Position numbers and translations under genes: made by a program | From: Takakia lepidozioides | Taxonomy: Eukaryota > Streptophyta > Takakiopsida > Takakiales > Takakiaceae | Assembly: GCA_030704615.1 (NCBI GenBank) | Contig: CM060733.1 | Coordinates: 23,808,001 to 23,872,000 of the forward strand | Direction of reading: 5' to 3' | DNA length: 64,000 nt | Shown here: positions 1 through 11,080 of the stretch, one piece after another | How positions within the stretch are numbered: position 1 is the first letter of the stretch | Layout of the letters: every line of letters begins with the position of its first letter | The notes under the pieces: generated by a model | What the model was told of the DNA's origin: nothing | The model's input: the letters and a program-made list of their open reading frames with translations, nothing else | Databases searched by the model: none

Positions 1-1260
1 AAACTTTTGGAGCAGTCCGTGGGAAGTTTTGTTGAGCGATGAGAGAACTAGTACTCATGCTTTTCTCTTTAGACGAGGGACTTCACCTGTTTGCAGGATG
101 AGTTGGTGTGGCACGTTTAGACGTTCGATAAAGTCTGATAAAGTAAACCGTTGGTTTCTCACGAAGCGTTTAAGCTCCCTATCAATAAACACCTTTTCTC
201 AAAGGTACTTATATGCATGCTGTAAGGTGCTCTTTCTCTTCTCCTCTCTCTGCTCCCGTTTTGTCTGGAGGTGCAAAACAATTCAGAATGTATTTTCAAG
301 GCCTGGTCACCATTTGAGGTAAGGCCTTCCTGAGCTGGAGAGATCTGATCATCTCTTTATATTACTTCGTAACAGAAGTCTACCGGGGCCTGATTCCCAA
401 ACCGGCGCGCCAGTTCGAAAAGAGAGTCCACGAAAGACCAGGAAGAAACGAAGAAACCTGGAAGTAACTCATCTTCGAGGCCAATCCTTCCAAGATGCGT
501 GACTTGAACAACCAACTCGAAACACAAAGTACACGCAGTGTCAGGCCAGGCGGTACCTTGTGACCAGTATACAAAAAACACAAGTTGAATCAGCTCCAAC
601 GAAGACTAACTGCGCTACAGTTCACTCAACTCCTCCATCTTTTTTTGAGAAACAGAGTGATCAGCAGACTGTTGCTCCTTCCGTGTTTCGTCTGCGAGGG
701 TGATAGTATAAAAAAGCACGTTCACATTTGTTGGCCAGCATCTGCCATGCCAAGAAACTGTTATTGAACATAAACTTAATTATTCAAATTATTTCATTAG
801 AAATTAGAAATGCACGGTTCTTTTTTTCGGCTGATACTGTGCATTCGCTGCCAGTCTGGGGTTCAATCCCCTGTGGTTTCGTCTGCCTTCTCTATCCCTA
901 CTACATGGCTCAGAAAGGAGGTTAATTTTTCCCTTCGACGCCCCGTATCCGTGGCTCGGATTCCTAATAATAATAAGAATAACCTTACTGGGGCCAATGA
1001 GGTAGTGAGGAGGGGGAAAAAATTAATCCTCTTGCACATAAGCCATGAAGCATACAGTGGACTCGTGGACTCCATCCGGCGACCAGCCACGAAACCATAA
1101 CACAGAGTACAAGGTAGCAGGATTTGAGCCCCAAACCACTGCAGTGAACTCAATCCACCGTTCAATGAACATGAGTGTTACGCAATCTCCGGACGTTACC
1201 CTCATGGCCGTAAGTTATTTTCTTCCCACGGCCACCTTTTCTATAAAATTAAACATGTGC
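1..1260. other. intergenic, no gene recognised
   Basis: Only short open frames without recognisable domains, conserved motifs or good splice contexts. A tRNA box-B-like string (GGGTTCAATCCCC) occurs near 863-876 and a reverse-oriented one near 1120-1135, which may be worn SINE remains. Nothing else is supported. Confidence 0.5.
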
Positions 1261-1263
1261 CTC

Positions 1264-1400
1264 TCAGTGTTCGGAAGATAATAGAAATAATGTAAGAACT
1301 TAATGCACACTTGCAAACTCTGACAGGATGGTACGCCGGTTTCCGGCATGTCAAATCTTCCCCACCCTCTATTGAGAGTGACATGGAACTGAAGGAGTGG
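1264..1400 (-). repeat. dispersed repeat R1, inverted copy
   Basis: Read on the minus strand, this block matches 9,584-9,710 on the plus strand with few differences. It runs from CACTCCTTCAGTTCCATGTC through GTGGGGAAGATTTGACATG to GCATTAAGTTCTTACATTA. The two copies are therefore inverted relative to each other, 8 kb apart. No coding content is seen. It is probably part of a small mobile repeat family, but termini and target duplications could not be fixed by eye. Confidence 0.7.
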
Positions 1401-1479
1401 AACCAAATCATGGCCTCTATCTAAGCCCAACTGCAATCTCTAGTGTCCTTCCAGTGACTTGATTTTGTAATTTAGTTAA

Positions 1480-1885
1480 ATTTTTCAGCGACCAAAATTG
1501 TTTATAATTCCACAAGTCTAGGCCCACATGTCCAAATTTTGTGAAACCAAGTCGGTGCACCCCTACTCACCAAGGGCTTTCCAACGGTACTAAAATCGTG
1601 GCAAGAGGCCCGCGGTTTGGGAGATCTCAAAGATACTACAAACAATATTTTGAACGCCAATATTTAAAACAAGCCCAATTTACATTTATGTTTAGGTGCA
1701 CAAAAGACAAACGAAGGGCCAATCATTGTTCCAAGAAAGCCCACTTTGCTATTTTTCATGAATTTCCAAAGACCACAAGTACTAAAATTTCATATCTCCA
1801 ACACCGCAGGTCCAAAAATTATGAGACCAGGTCGGTGCACCTCCTCAACGAGGGCTTTCCAACGGTCCCGCGGTTTGGCTTGAAT
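1480..1885 (+). repeat. degenerate ~280-bp tandem duplication
   Basis: Two related blocks lie about 280 bases apart. GTCGGTGCACC followed by AGGGCTTTCCAACGGT occurs at 1551-1590 and again at 1831-1868, each preceded by a related stretch (TCCAAATTTTGTGAAACCAA versus TCCAAAAATTATGAGACCAG). A 155-codon open frame crosses the region (1541-2008) only because the repeat happens to be open; it shows no domain and I do not call it a gene. Confidence 0.5.
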
Positions 1886-2227
1886 GAGGACAGCCCTGTA
1901 GGCAGAGAAATTCCCACACCACTTAATCTAAGTGTGATCAAGCCTGTCCCCATAGAAGTTCAGGAAACAGACAATGAAGTTCCGTCGCTTGTAGAAGATG
2001 ATGCCTAAAACGGCGATGGGCTCTCTTGCTTTGGCAAAACATAAGATTAATGTAAGAGTAAGGGGCACGACGCATCATAACACACCAATAGTAGGGTTCA
2101 CACGCGGTCCTTTGACCACATTTTCTCCATTGACTTCAACAGGTGACAAAGTCTCTCTCTAGAAGAGAGCCAACAGACAAACAAACATACATACAAACAA
2201 CCTTGCGTCATATATTGAAGAATCAGC

Positions 2228-2352
2228 ATGTAGCCCAATGGTCATGGGCACATACCGCATTGGATGTGGTTGTGGGTTCAAACCACGGTCTGGTGTGTCA
2301 TGAAGGTGTCCACCTTTCAGCTGGAAGGCAGTAGCCCTTGTGGTGAAGAGAC
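2228..2352 (+). mobile_element. tRNA-derived SINE-like element, copy 1
   Basis: Contains a box-A-like string TAGCCCAATGG (2231-2241) and a box-B-like GGTTCAAACC (about 2275-2284), about 35 bases apart as in an RNA polymerase III internal promoter. A related copy lies at 10,852-10,985 and shares TGGGTTCAAA, a TGTCATRAAGG block and a GGAARGCAGTA block. A further box-B-like string GGGTTCAAACC sits at about 2420-2431. No tRNA cloverleaf could be drawn, so SINE rather than tRNA gene is preferred. Confidence 0.45.
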
Positions 2353-2790
2353 ACCATAAGTTACGCATCCTTCTGGAGGCGTCATACTTTACTCTATGAA
2401 GTGCCACCCAGGTGATTCTGGGTTCAAACCCTGCTGCCTGTGTGGTGTTAATCTTCTCTTGCTGGTTGGTGTCCAATGAGGGGCCTCATGGGAGGTTACT
2501 TTGAAAGAGGTAAAATTTCTCCTCTCGCTGTAATTAAGGTGCCTGATTTGAGCAGTTGCTCCAGGTTCCCTTTTTTTCTCTTAAAAAGACAATGAACATC
2601 ATATGACACTTATGGTTTTGGGCCAAGCCCAAGAAGACCAAGAGGAATTATTTGCCTACATGGTGTAAATAACTTTTGCCCCAACTGACCAACCTCCAGA
2701 GTCCAGCCAAGTTGAGCATTAAAAGCCACCCTCCAGCCCAAGACAAGCCCAAAAATCAGGTCCAAGATTTGTTGAGCTTGTGTAAAGCAG

Positions 2791-3671
2791 CCCTTGGATG
2801 GAAGTAAATGGAGGATAATCAGTGACACATACTCTTTTGGACTTGACTTAGACTGGGATGCACTCTACTTGCCGAAAGTACCTATATAGTAAGACAGAGA
2901 GGTTACAGTACTGGCTACCTCAAAATGGGATTGTTCAGTGGATATAAGTATCAGTTTCCATAGAATTGCTGAAGCAGAAGTAGCTCAATGCCAAAGCTCA
3001 ATTGGGTTTCTAGAATTACGCTCTGGGAGAGATCGATTGGGTACAGTACTACTCACATTTTAATACATGAACCTAGCCCGGTTTAGTAGGCTACTATCAA
3101 CTTATGTTCGCACCATTTCTGAATACATAACCCAGACTGTCTGCATGTACTGAGGATGCAGTACGTCCAAAATGCCCAGCTTCCCCAGGGTGCTGCTGTA
3201 AATGAGTCATACATGTATTTATGCTTCCTGCAGTGGAAAACATGATATTGTCACACTGTCCCACTGTGCTAAGTCAGGTGATCAAATTGCACATCTTTTA
3301 CGGAAATGGCTGCCTTCAATTTATGATCCCTTCAAGTGTGTGGTACAGCCGATATCTGGATATTGGTCAATCCTTCAGATACCAAGGCCGGATTTAATTT
3401 CGGTCAAAATATCAAGAACAGTTGCAGTGCACAGACCATGAAGATGGCCTGCCCTTCACAAAGTGCTGCAGGTTTTGTTGCATCCGACGACAACAGTGTG
3501 TCTGTCATCATTCTGTTCCTCTCAATCTTCTTAATCTCTTGATCCTTTCTTCTTAGGTAACTCTCAAGACTTTCATTCATTGCTCGAGTCTGCAATTGAA
3601 GTGTAATGCATCAGTGCTGTCAAGGAAAACATCAAACATTCAACCGCTATGAATGCTCTAGATGCTCAAAG
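2791..3671 (+). repeat. dispersed ~0.85-kb repeat R2, copy 1
   Basis: A diverged copy of 15,076-15,905 in the same orientation. Shared blocks in the same order include GTAAATGGAGGATAATCA, TTGGACTTGACTTAGAC, CCCAGGGTGCTG, GAGTCATACATGTA, GTGTGGTACAGCCGATATCT, TTCACAAAGTGCTGCAGG and CTCTAGATGCTCAAAG. No open frame is conserved between copies. The alignment covers most of the block, so this is a real repeat family or an old segmental duplication rather than chance similarity. Confidence 0.8.
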
Positions 3672-4676
3672 CTGTGTGTGTTTGTGTGTAGTTATGATAG
3701 TGGGCAGTGTATTGAATATTGGAGCGTTTATAAGGCGTGAGTGTTCATCATACTCGACACTGCTTACTCCTGAAAGCAATCACGCCACCCTACTCGATCA
3801 ATTTTCCTGCCCCACTATGCAATTTATTCTATTTTCCATTTCTGGTGCTATTAAATGTGTGAATTATCACTTTGTTTTTTCTTTTCTTTTTCTTAATCGT
3901 TCTTTTTAGAGAACACTTTCCCATTGAAGAAAAGCAGCACCCCGTAGGGATGAATAACGCTGTGGATGGATGATAAATGGGGAAATAGATGAACAGAGGG
4001 GGACACAGTAACGGCCACACGGAGGAAAATTCAAAAGCGCGGGGCACCGTCATAACGGCTACCCCACTCCCGCCCGTTACCTGCCGCCGGCACCCCCTAC
4101 AGCCCGTCGCCACCGGCTCCAAAGGTCACGCACTCCCTGCCACCTTCTCCACCCACCTTTTAGTATTTAGCCGTATTCTCGAATACCAGCTAATTGATAC
4201 GGCCATGATAGCTGTATAGATACGCTCACCAGCACAATCATAGCTGTATTGATACCCTACCTTTAGCCTTCAACCGGCTCACCCAATTACGTATTTATAT
4301 AGAAATGACGGGATGAAATCATTGAAAATAATGAAAATAATAGCGCGACTGGCAGGTGTTAGGAGACTTCCCAGAAGCAGATTTCCGTTAAGGTTAGTCG
4401 GTACTGTTCTGTTAGTAAAGAAAAGGAAATTTCACAAGAAACACATGGGCGTTAGTAAGTAGTGAGTCAGTGGTAAGTAGATACGTGCATAGTCGCGAAA
4501 AGTGTGCCGATTCCCAGTGGTGCACGTTGAAGCTGACCGGGGGAGCCGGTCAACGCCTGCCCGGTTTAGAAAAGGGTTTCTTGCGGTGGGAATATGTTTG
4601 GCCACCTTATTGAATGGGCCGAAGAGGGTGGCGTCGACCGGGCGGGCCGGTGGAGGCGGAGGAGAGAGTGGAGACG
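3672..4676. other. intergenic; GC-rich stretch before next gene
   Basis: No coding domain was seen. The stretch near 4,000-4,140 and again from about 4,500 is GC-rich relative to the surroundings. The second part sits directly before a plausible ATG in purine-rich context at 4,677 and may be the promoter and 5' leader of the plus-strand gene that follows. Overlapping short frames on both strands in 4,430-4,900 look like GC-driven open frames. Confidence 0.35.
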
Positions 4677-7600
4677 ATGGCGTCTTCAAAGCTCCCACGT
4701 GTGCTTCTGCTCCGTCTGCGTCTGCAAGAAAGCTCTGAGGGAGCCGCTCTCATAACTCCTTCATGTCCACCGTCTGTCACGCCGCCGGCCACTGCATTCA
4801 TAACCGTGCTTCTTTTCATGTTTTGCAACCGGCTTTTCTCTTGTGAGTCTTGGTAAAGTAGATTACTTAGATCGCCTTTTACTCCAGTGGAGCTTCTCAC
4901 AACAGTCTCAGCGCGGTGGATTAGGTAGCTGGATGATTTCTGGAGTTTCTATTCCTTCCAGTTCTTTCGCTCTCCTTTGTTGTGTGCGAGGAGCGTTTAA
5001 AGACCGGATTTTGTGCCCATTGATGTCAGCTGTTAAATGGCAATTACTTTCGTGGCTATGACTGCAGCAATCGGTGCAGTGGTTACGTATACCGTATGTC
5101 CTTATGGTTTCTGCATTCTTTCCTAGTCTCTTCTCTTTCTCTTACCTGCTCCAGGCTCTAGACAAGCTATATCAATACAGGGCGGAATTCGCGGACATTT
5201 TGAAACTTGAGACTGCGGTGTCACCAGCTCGGTCGCTCCACCTTACCTGTTGCGCGCTTCAATCCTATATGTGAAGGTAGCTGTATGTCGTGCTTTCTAC
5301 TTTGTGTAGTTCTTGCAGCCTCCCTCTGCTTAGATTCTCTCATGTAGTTTGCAATATGCCTTCCAATCGACTCAAGCGACGTCATCCGATTGTGGAATGG
5401 GGAGCCTCTCTGCCTGGTGGATCTATGCTCCGAGTGGTCAAGTAATAATCTTCAAAGGAATATGTTTTGTCACTCTTGCCACAGGAATGGTCAATGGTTT
5501 TAAGCTTTTCTTGAAGGCCCATGCACATGTCGGCCAACTTGCATACATGATAACTAGATTGTGATTCTTTTGTCACTCTTTTTGTTGCCCGTGAGGTGTA
5601 GCGACCTTCACAACATTTTTTACGGGAAGTTGTTTTGTCAATCTGTCTTCATTAACGTCCAGTGGCTTTTTTACTTTTGGCTCTTGAAGTCCCTACATTC
5701 GTACTTGAAGGCTTCCATGTGGCAATACGCCTTGATATAACTAGCTTGTGATCCTTTTGACACTGATCATTTCTTGCTCGATCGGTTTCACAGGTCTAGC
5801 AACCTGAGCAACTCCACGCTACAATAATACAACACTCGATCTCGGAAGGTGACTTTCAACTGTTTCTTTACATGATCTCTTTGTGCGTAGTACAACTGGT
5901 GGTAGCCTGCGATATTCAGGAACTTAATCAGATTGAAGATACTTCGTTGTGGAGTGCTTCCTTTATTATAACAAGTCGCATGCTTCAGACTCCCTGAAAT
6001 TTTTTGGCAGTAAATCACTCGATGATTTGGATGCAGGGGTCAGTTTGCCAGCCCCTAGAAGGGAGGTATAAATTAGTGTAGTTCACCTGTACATTAGCAA
6101 TGCGCTACACTTCCAGGAACATTGGAAAGGTTTCCGGGCAGGAATAAGAGAGGGCGTGCAAACCTGTAAACCAAGAGGTGAGATTTGAGTTGGCAGGAGT
6201 GAGGTACACTTGTGCAAGAAATACCGGGTACTTTGTCCTCCCTCTTGAAAGTTTAAGAAACTTTTTCTTAATCTTGGCTGCTGGTAGACCTGGACTAAAA
6301 GCAGACAAGTCAGTAGAGAAAATATTATATCATGTGCTTTTTGAAGCACTTTGACATCTCTACTGTATGTCTGCTGTCATGGTGCTCTTGAGACATTGCA
6401 TTAACAGATCTCATTGTGTCTGAATAAAATGCAGATTTGGCTCAAGTGAATATGCCTTGGTCTGAACGGAAAATCCAGTCCTAGCATTGAGATCCAGCTG
6501 GCCCCTGGGTGCTGTCACAACATGTCACGACTCATGAAGTGGCATCACCCTTGCACATTCTGGGCATGGTTGCCAAATTGCTAGTTGTGACAACACTGCT
6601 ACTGCTTGGAGCATTCTTGTTGGAATACAGTGAGTTTGAACTTCCCCTTTGCATCACCAAGGGTACTCAGGGATCCACAACAAAATAAAAAAACCTTCCA
6701 GCAAATGCTGCTCCTCAGCCAGTGCTTATTCCGGGCTTATTGCTTGCTTTCTCTCATGTAACACTGGAAAAACGTAAGTTGCTCCAATGGTTGCATATCA
6801 GGACCATGTTGGGGTTGGTAGTTATAGCGCAGGTCATAACTTCTTGGTCAACTCCAAGGAGCCCAGTGCCACATCTAGATTGGTTAGCTACTTGAGATTC
6901 AGTGGGGAAGGGGCCTTAGATTTATTCCAGTGCATCAAAGATTGAAGCAGCCAGGGGATAATCACAGTCCATATTCTAGCGAGCCTGGTAAGGACAATGC
7001 ACCAAAAAGTCACACTGCCACACTTCTATACATTTTATCTCAACAATTCAAACTGATATTCATAGAAGTGTGTGTATTAGTTTCAATCTATAAGGCTGCT
7101 ATTTCTTTCCTTGTTTCCATCCTGTTAGCAGTTCATGAATTACAGCATTGTTTCATTAAATTGATAATCAAGTAGGCATCTGTGATAGCAGATTCGCAAA
7201 AACCAGAATAGGACAGGTGTCACTCCATTTCAGGGCAGCTATCCAAGAGGAAGGGGAGGGTGGCACCTAAGCTATTTTAACTAGATGCCTGAGGTTTTGC
7301 TTTTACATGTTGTTGTGATTCTAAGAGATACAGATTGACTGAGGAGACTGTTCTGGACCCTGGTGGTACAGACTTGCCAAAAGTCAGTTATTATGGCTTA
7401 CAATGATACTCTCTTATTCACAGATCTTTTCTGCACACAAGTCTGGTGAAACCATGGTCTACAACAATTTGAGTTTGACCGTGGCAACAGTCAAGACAAG
7501 ATTGCAACCTACCCCTATTGGGTCCGATTTTTCAAATGTACACTTCGACTATTGTTTGTTTGATCCTGAAGCAGACTATGTCCAGGTCAGCAAACCTCTG

Positions 7601-8462
7601 TTGGTGCTTTTGGCAAGTACAGACTCTTAGAAACTTGACCTCTGTATAAGGGGTAGCGTGTATGCATGTTGATGAAGTTACCGTTTACTTGATGGGTTTA
7701 AGGTAGGGCTTATGCTTTATCCATGATGTTGCTGGAAAACACTTCCAAGTTCCCAAAGCCAAGGTAAACTTCATCTCTGACTCAATAATCAAGAGTCGTC
7801 CTTTCTGCACAGTCGGACGACATTTAGTTTGCATCATAAGAGCCCTGTTATTGTAGTTATAGAGTTTGGGAAATTGTGTGCAGGTGCTTGATGAAGCCAG
7901 AAAGCATGCATTGACATCTCCAAATCTGTTGTTGCCGGCTGTGACCAATGAGAAGTGGCCTCCTCCAACTCATGGCTTGAGCTGCCCTCCCCTTGCAAAG
8001 ACATGCAGCCCTCATCAGCAGCACACCATGAACATAGACTTTTTGGAGTTTCAGCTTCCAGGAGCTCCACTGCATACTTGTGTTCAAGGTAGCAACAAAG
8101 TGGGGGGCCGGACTTTCTGGAAGAACCTGTTCTTCTGGCGTCGAGGTAAGAAGAATGCAGTAGGGTCTTACAGCGAGAGTCCCACTCTTCCAAGGCCTGA
8201 ATTCAGACCCCCTGTCAAAATTCTGGGCCGACCTGTTCCTGCAGCAGCTTTAGACCCTCCGAGTAAAAGGGCAAAATCAGGCCCTATATATTCAGATGGT
8301 ATCTCGGTGTTACCTTCTCACCAGTTGAATCGACCAGTTTCTGGCCCAATTTCTAGTACAGTGAAGGTGCTGAGACCTAGCAAAAGTGACAGTAACAGAT
8401 CTCCCTATTTGCCTTTGCACCGCACCAAACGTATTCCTTCTGGTCCCTTGTATCTACCGTAG
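4677..8462 (+). CDS. spliced gene of unrecognised family
   Basis: At least three exons are supported. One starts after an acceptor at 5,155 (ALDKLYQYRAEF...; 3' end uncertain). One is 7,424-7,585, ending ...DPEADYVQ before GTCAGC. The last is 7,884-8,462, starting VLDEARKHAL after GTGTGCAG and ending GPLYLP stop. The last two join in phase 0 across a 298-base intron. The final exon is proline/serine-rich with a basic WRRGKK patch and repeated R/K-x-SGP-like segments, suggesting a disordered tail. The ATG at 4,677 (MASSKLPRV...) lies in a good context and precedes a GTGAGT at 4,843, but its phase does not join the 5,155 exon, so an exon is missing or the start is wrong. The family is not recognised and no function is proposed. 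Confidence 0.5.
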
Positions 8463-9370
8463 ACCAGGTTTTGGACATGGATATCTCCGCACTCACATAC
8501 AGCACCACGCAAAGGTGTATGCATACAACTTGAAAGGTTGAAGTTGCCAGTATAGCTCACTTAGAATACATTGGGGAACATTGCTTAGATCTGCTGCACA
8601 ACTGTGGCTGTTTGAGAGTGTACAGTTAGCTGTAAACAAAATTGATCCCCCAAGTGATTGTAGGTAATATGTACATCGAGAAATGTGCCGGCTAATCAAT
8701 CATCCAGTTGATGATAATGGGCATTTTTCTCTTCTGAAACTGCTGTGAACAGGCTGTGCTTCTGTCATATACTTACTCCCTTGCAAGTTTGGCACATGCC
8801 TTTATAGTTGTTTGCATGTTATTTTTAACTGAATACTGCTCAGTGTGAGCTTCGTGGTGAAGTTGTAGAGGATACATTTAGAACCATCCTGACTACCCTC
8901 CCTTTCTAGGAGAAGGAGCTTCTAACTTTAGCCGGCAGTCTTATCTCTTGGGGAAGTTCCATATGTGACCATGGGGTAAGATTACTGGACACCCCCTTTC
9001 CACAAGCAAGCTCTGTTACATACAGAATAAAGTTATCTGTAAAGTGAGGCTGAGTTTGGTACCCAGTTTGGACCCGAGTTTGAGTAAATTCGTGAAGCTC
9101 AAAAATCTGGGCACCAAGTCAGAAACGAGGGAACCAAATCAAAAATTGGGGATAAGGGCACCGCGAGTTGTGACAGCTTGGCACTGCCTCTGCCTGAGGA
9201 ACAAAATTTGGGTCCAAACTTTCACCACGACCATTTCCCTATGTCCTGGCAGTTTAGTCCCGTGATTTTTTGTAATAGGTAGTACCCTCAGTTGGTTTCT
9301 CGTGTAACTCTTGTTAGTCCATTTTATACTTAACCAAATTTGGACAGTCAAATTTCGAGACCAAGTGTGA
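8463..9370. other. downstream/intergenic, nothing recognised
   Basis: No coding domain or repeat with a recognised partner was seen. The first few hundred bases are presumably 3' untranslated sequence of the preceding gene. Confidence 0.4.
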
Positions 9371-9590
9371 GTTACATCGAGAGGAGTTACACTCCATTCT
9401 GTGTAACCTTGAGTGGAGTTACACACCTCGCCGTGTAACCCAATATAATCCCAAGTGGAGTTACACACCTCATCGTGTAACCCCAGTGGAGTTACAAACC
9501 TCGTTGCGTAACCCAATGTAACCCCAAGTGGAGTTTCACACCTCGTCGTGTAACCGAGTGTAATCCCGACTCGAGTTTACACTCCTTCAG
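9371..9590 (+). repeat. minisatellite with palindromic unit
   Basis: Four to five imperfect units of about 31-42 bases have a core GTGGAGTTACACACCTC, a short spacer and CGTGTAACCC(AATRTAATCCCA). Within each unit GTTACAC and GTGTAAC form inverted arms around a short loop. The long unit carries the AATRTAATCCCA tail and the short one lacks it. An open frame on the minus strand through the array is a by-product of the repeat. Confidence 0.8.
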
Positions 9591-9710
9591 TTCCATGTCA
9601 CTCTCAAGAGAGGGTGGGGAAGATTCGACATGTCGAAAACTGGCTTATCATCCTGTCAGAGGTCACACGTGTGCATTAAGTTCTTACATTAGTCCTATTA
9701 TCTTCCTATT
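9584..9710 (+). repeat. dispersed repeat R1, direct copy
   Basis: Partner of 1,264-1,400 (inverted). It begins ACTCCTTCAGTTCCATGTCA and ends near GCATTAAGTTCTTACATTAG. The GTGGGGAAGATT...ACACGTGTGCATTAAGTTC half recurs again at about 10,085-10,150, so the family is linked to the tandem duplication that follows. Confidence 0.7.
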
Positions 9711-9799
9711 AAAAGTATCTGTGAAGGGTCCCAAACTTGGACATGAGAACCCTGAACTTTGCAGCCTGCAAGGGAGTAAGTACATGAGAGAAGCACAGC

Positions 9800-10150
9800 C
9801 GCTGAACTTAGCAGCAAGCAATGCTACCACCTTACCATCATGCTACCCACAGCAGCTTGAAACCCACTTGGATTCTGAAGTATTTAATAGTGAAACGGAG
9901 GTAAGTGGGGTGGGGAAGATTTGACAAGGGCCTCGCCAGTACCATCAGATCACGCGCCTTCCATTAAGAATTGACCGCCGAACTTTGCCGCCTGCAATGC
10001 TACCACCTTACCATCGTGCTACCCACAGCAGCTTGAAACCCACTTGGATTCTGAAGTATTTAATAGTGAAACGGAGGTAAGTGGGGTGGGGAGGATTTGA
10101 CAGGGGCCCCGCCGGTACCGTCAGATCACACGTGTCCATTAAGTTCTTAC
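9800..10150 (+). repeat. tandem duplication, 176-bp period
   Basis: ATGCTACCACCTTACCATC starts at 9,821 and again at 9,997. Both copies continue through CCCACAGCAGCTTGAAACCC, AGTATTTAATAGTGAAACGG and GTAAGTGGGGTGGGG. The second copy ends with the R1 tail (CACGTGTCCATTAAGTTC). The two units are nearly identical, so the duplication is recent. Confidence 0.85.
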
Positions 10151-10850
10151 ATTGTTCATATTGTCTTAAGGAATATCAGCACAATATTAGCAATTGCATT
10201 TCAATAGCTTCTTGTTACAGTTTCAGTTTGTGTACATGTTGCTTCGCATGTGTCCTCTGAGGTGTAGGAATTTTCTTTTTTACCTATATGTCACTTCTCT
10301 ATACATTCGTGAAAGCGCTTAGATGTGGAGGTATTTCCACACATTCCAGCAATTCTTGTGTAGACATACATTGAACAATTCTTGTGAGATATGCAAAGAA
10401 AGATGTACATATTTATGAATGTGGTACTTTATACAGGTTGCGTACATGTGCATAATTTTCCACCTTTTTTTCCAGTGGGCAAACTACGCTAAGTACATGC
10501 CTACTTTTCGCTGTCCTCGCAGACTGGGCTGCGCTCACATTACAAGCAAACTCTTGCTAGTTGCTTGTTTGTTGTATGCAGGCCCGTTGATGTAGCGGTG
10601 CTGAAGCATCGTCCGCTTCACATGGAGATGTGGTTTTACGCATTCACAACCGATCCACCTGCAGTCACTCATTCTTAACACATCAGCATGGCGAACCTTC
10701 ACTTGGATAGCATATTCATTTGATACCAACAGATCGCTGATACTCTGGAAACATTTATCCTGGAGAGTTGTCTCAAGAAGAATGTAGATGGAGAATCAGC
10801 GCTTTTCATACTGTAGTGACAACGATACCAGCTTCCAGGTCAGAGACATG
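10151..10850. other. intergenic, nothing recognised
   Basis: AT-rich sequence with only short open frames. No domains, no repeat partner elsewhere in the window. Confidence 0.4.
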
Positions 10851-10851
10851 T

Positions 10852-10985
10852 AATGGATAGACGAGAGGTTAGTGCACAATTGTGGGTTCAAAATCTCATG
10901 TGTGTAACTGGTGTTGCATGTCATAAAGGAGTCCGCCTCTATCGGAAAGCAGTAAGCTTTGGGTGTCAAGCGACAAGAGTCCACT
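10852..10985 (+). mobile_element. SINE-like element, copy 2
   Basis: Diverged copy of the element at 2,228-2,352, in the same orientation. It keeps the TGGGTTCAAA box-B region, the TGTCATAAAGGAGTCC block and GGAAAGCAGTAAGC. The box A is less clear than in copy 1. Confidence 0.4.
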
Positions 10986-11080
10986 TTTTTCTTTTCTCAT
11001 GTTTTCTTCCATTTTGTCCGATAAGCTCTATGAGCTCTCCGCGGACGTTATAAAGCACCATTTCATTTCATTTCTCTCTT

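Noticed and set aside
862-876. Box-B-like GGGTTCAATCCCC as a tRNA gene
   Set aside because: No acceptor stem, anticodon arm or box A could be placed at the right spacing.
4432-4900. Minus-strand frames with Pro/Arg-rich products
   Set aside because: GC-rich composition opens several frames at once; the plus strand has the better start and splice context.
9139-9516. Minus-strand repeat protein
   Set aside because: The apparent amino-acid repeats are just the translated minisatellite.
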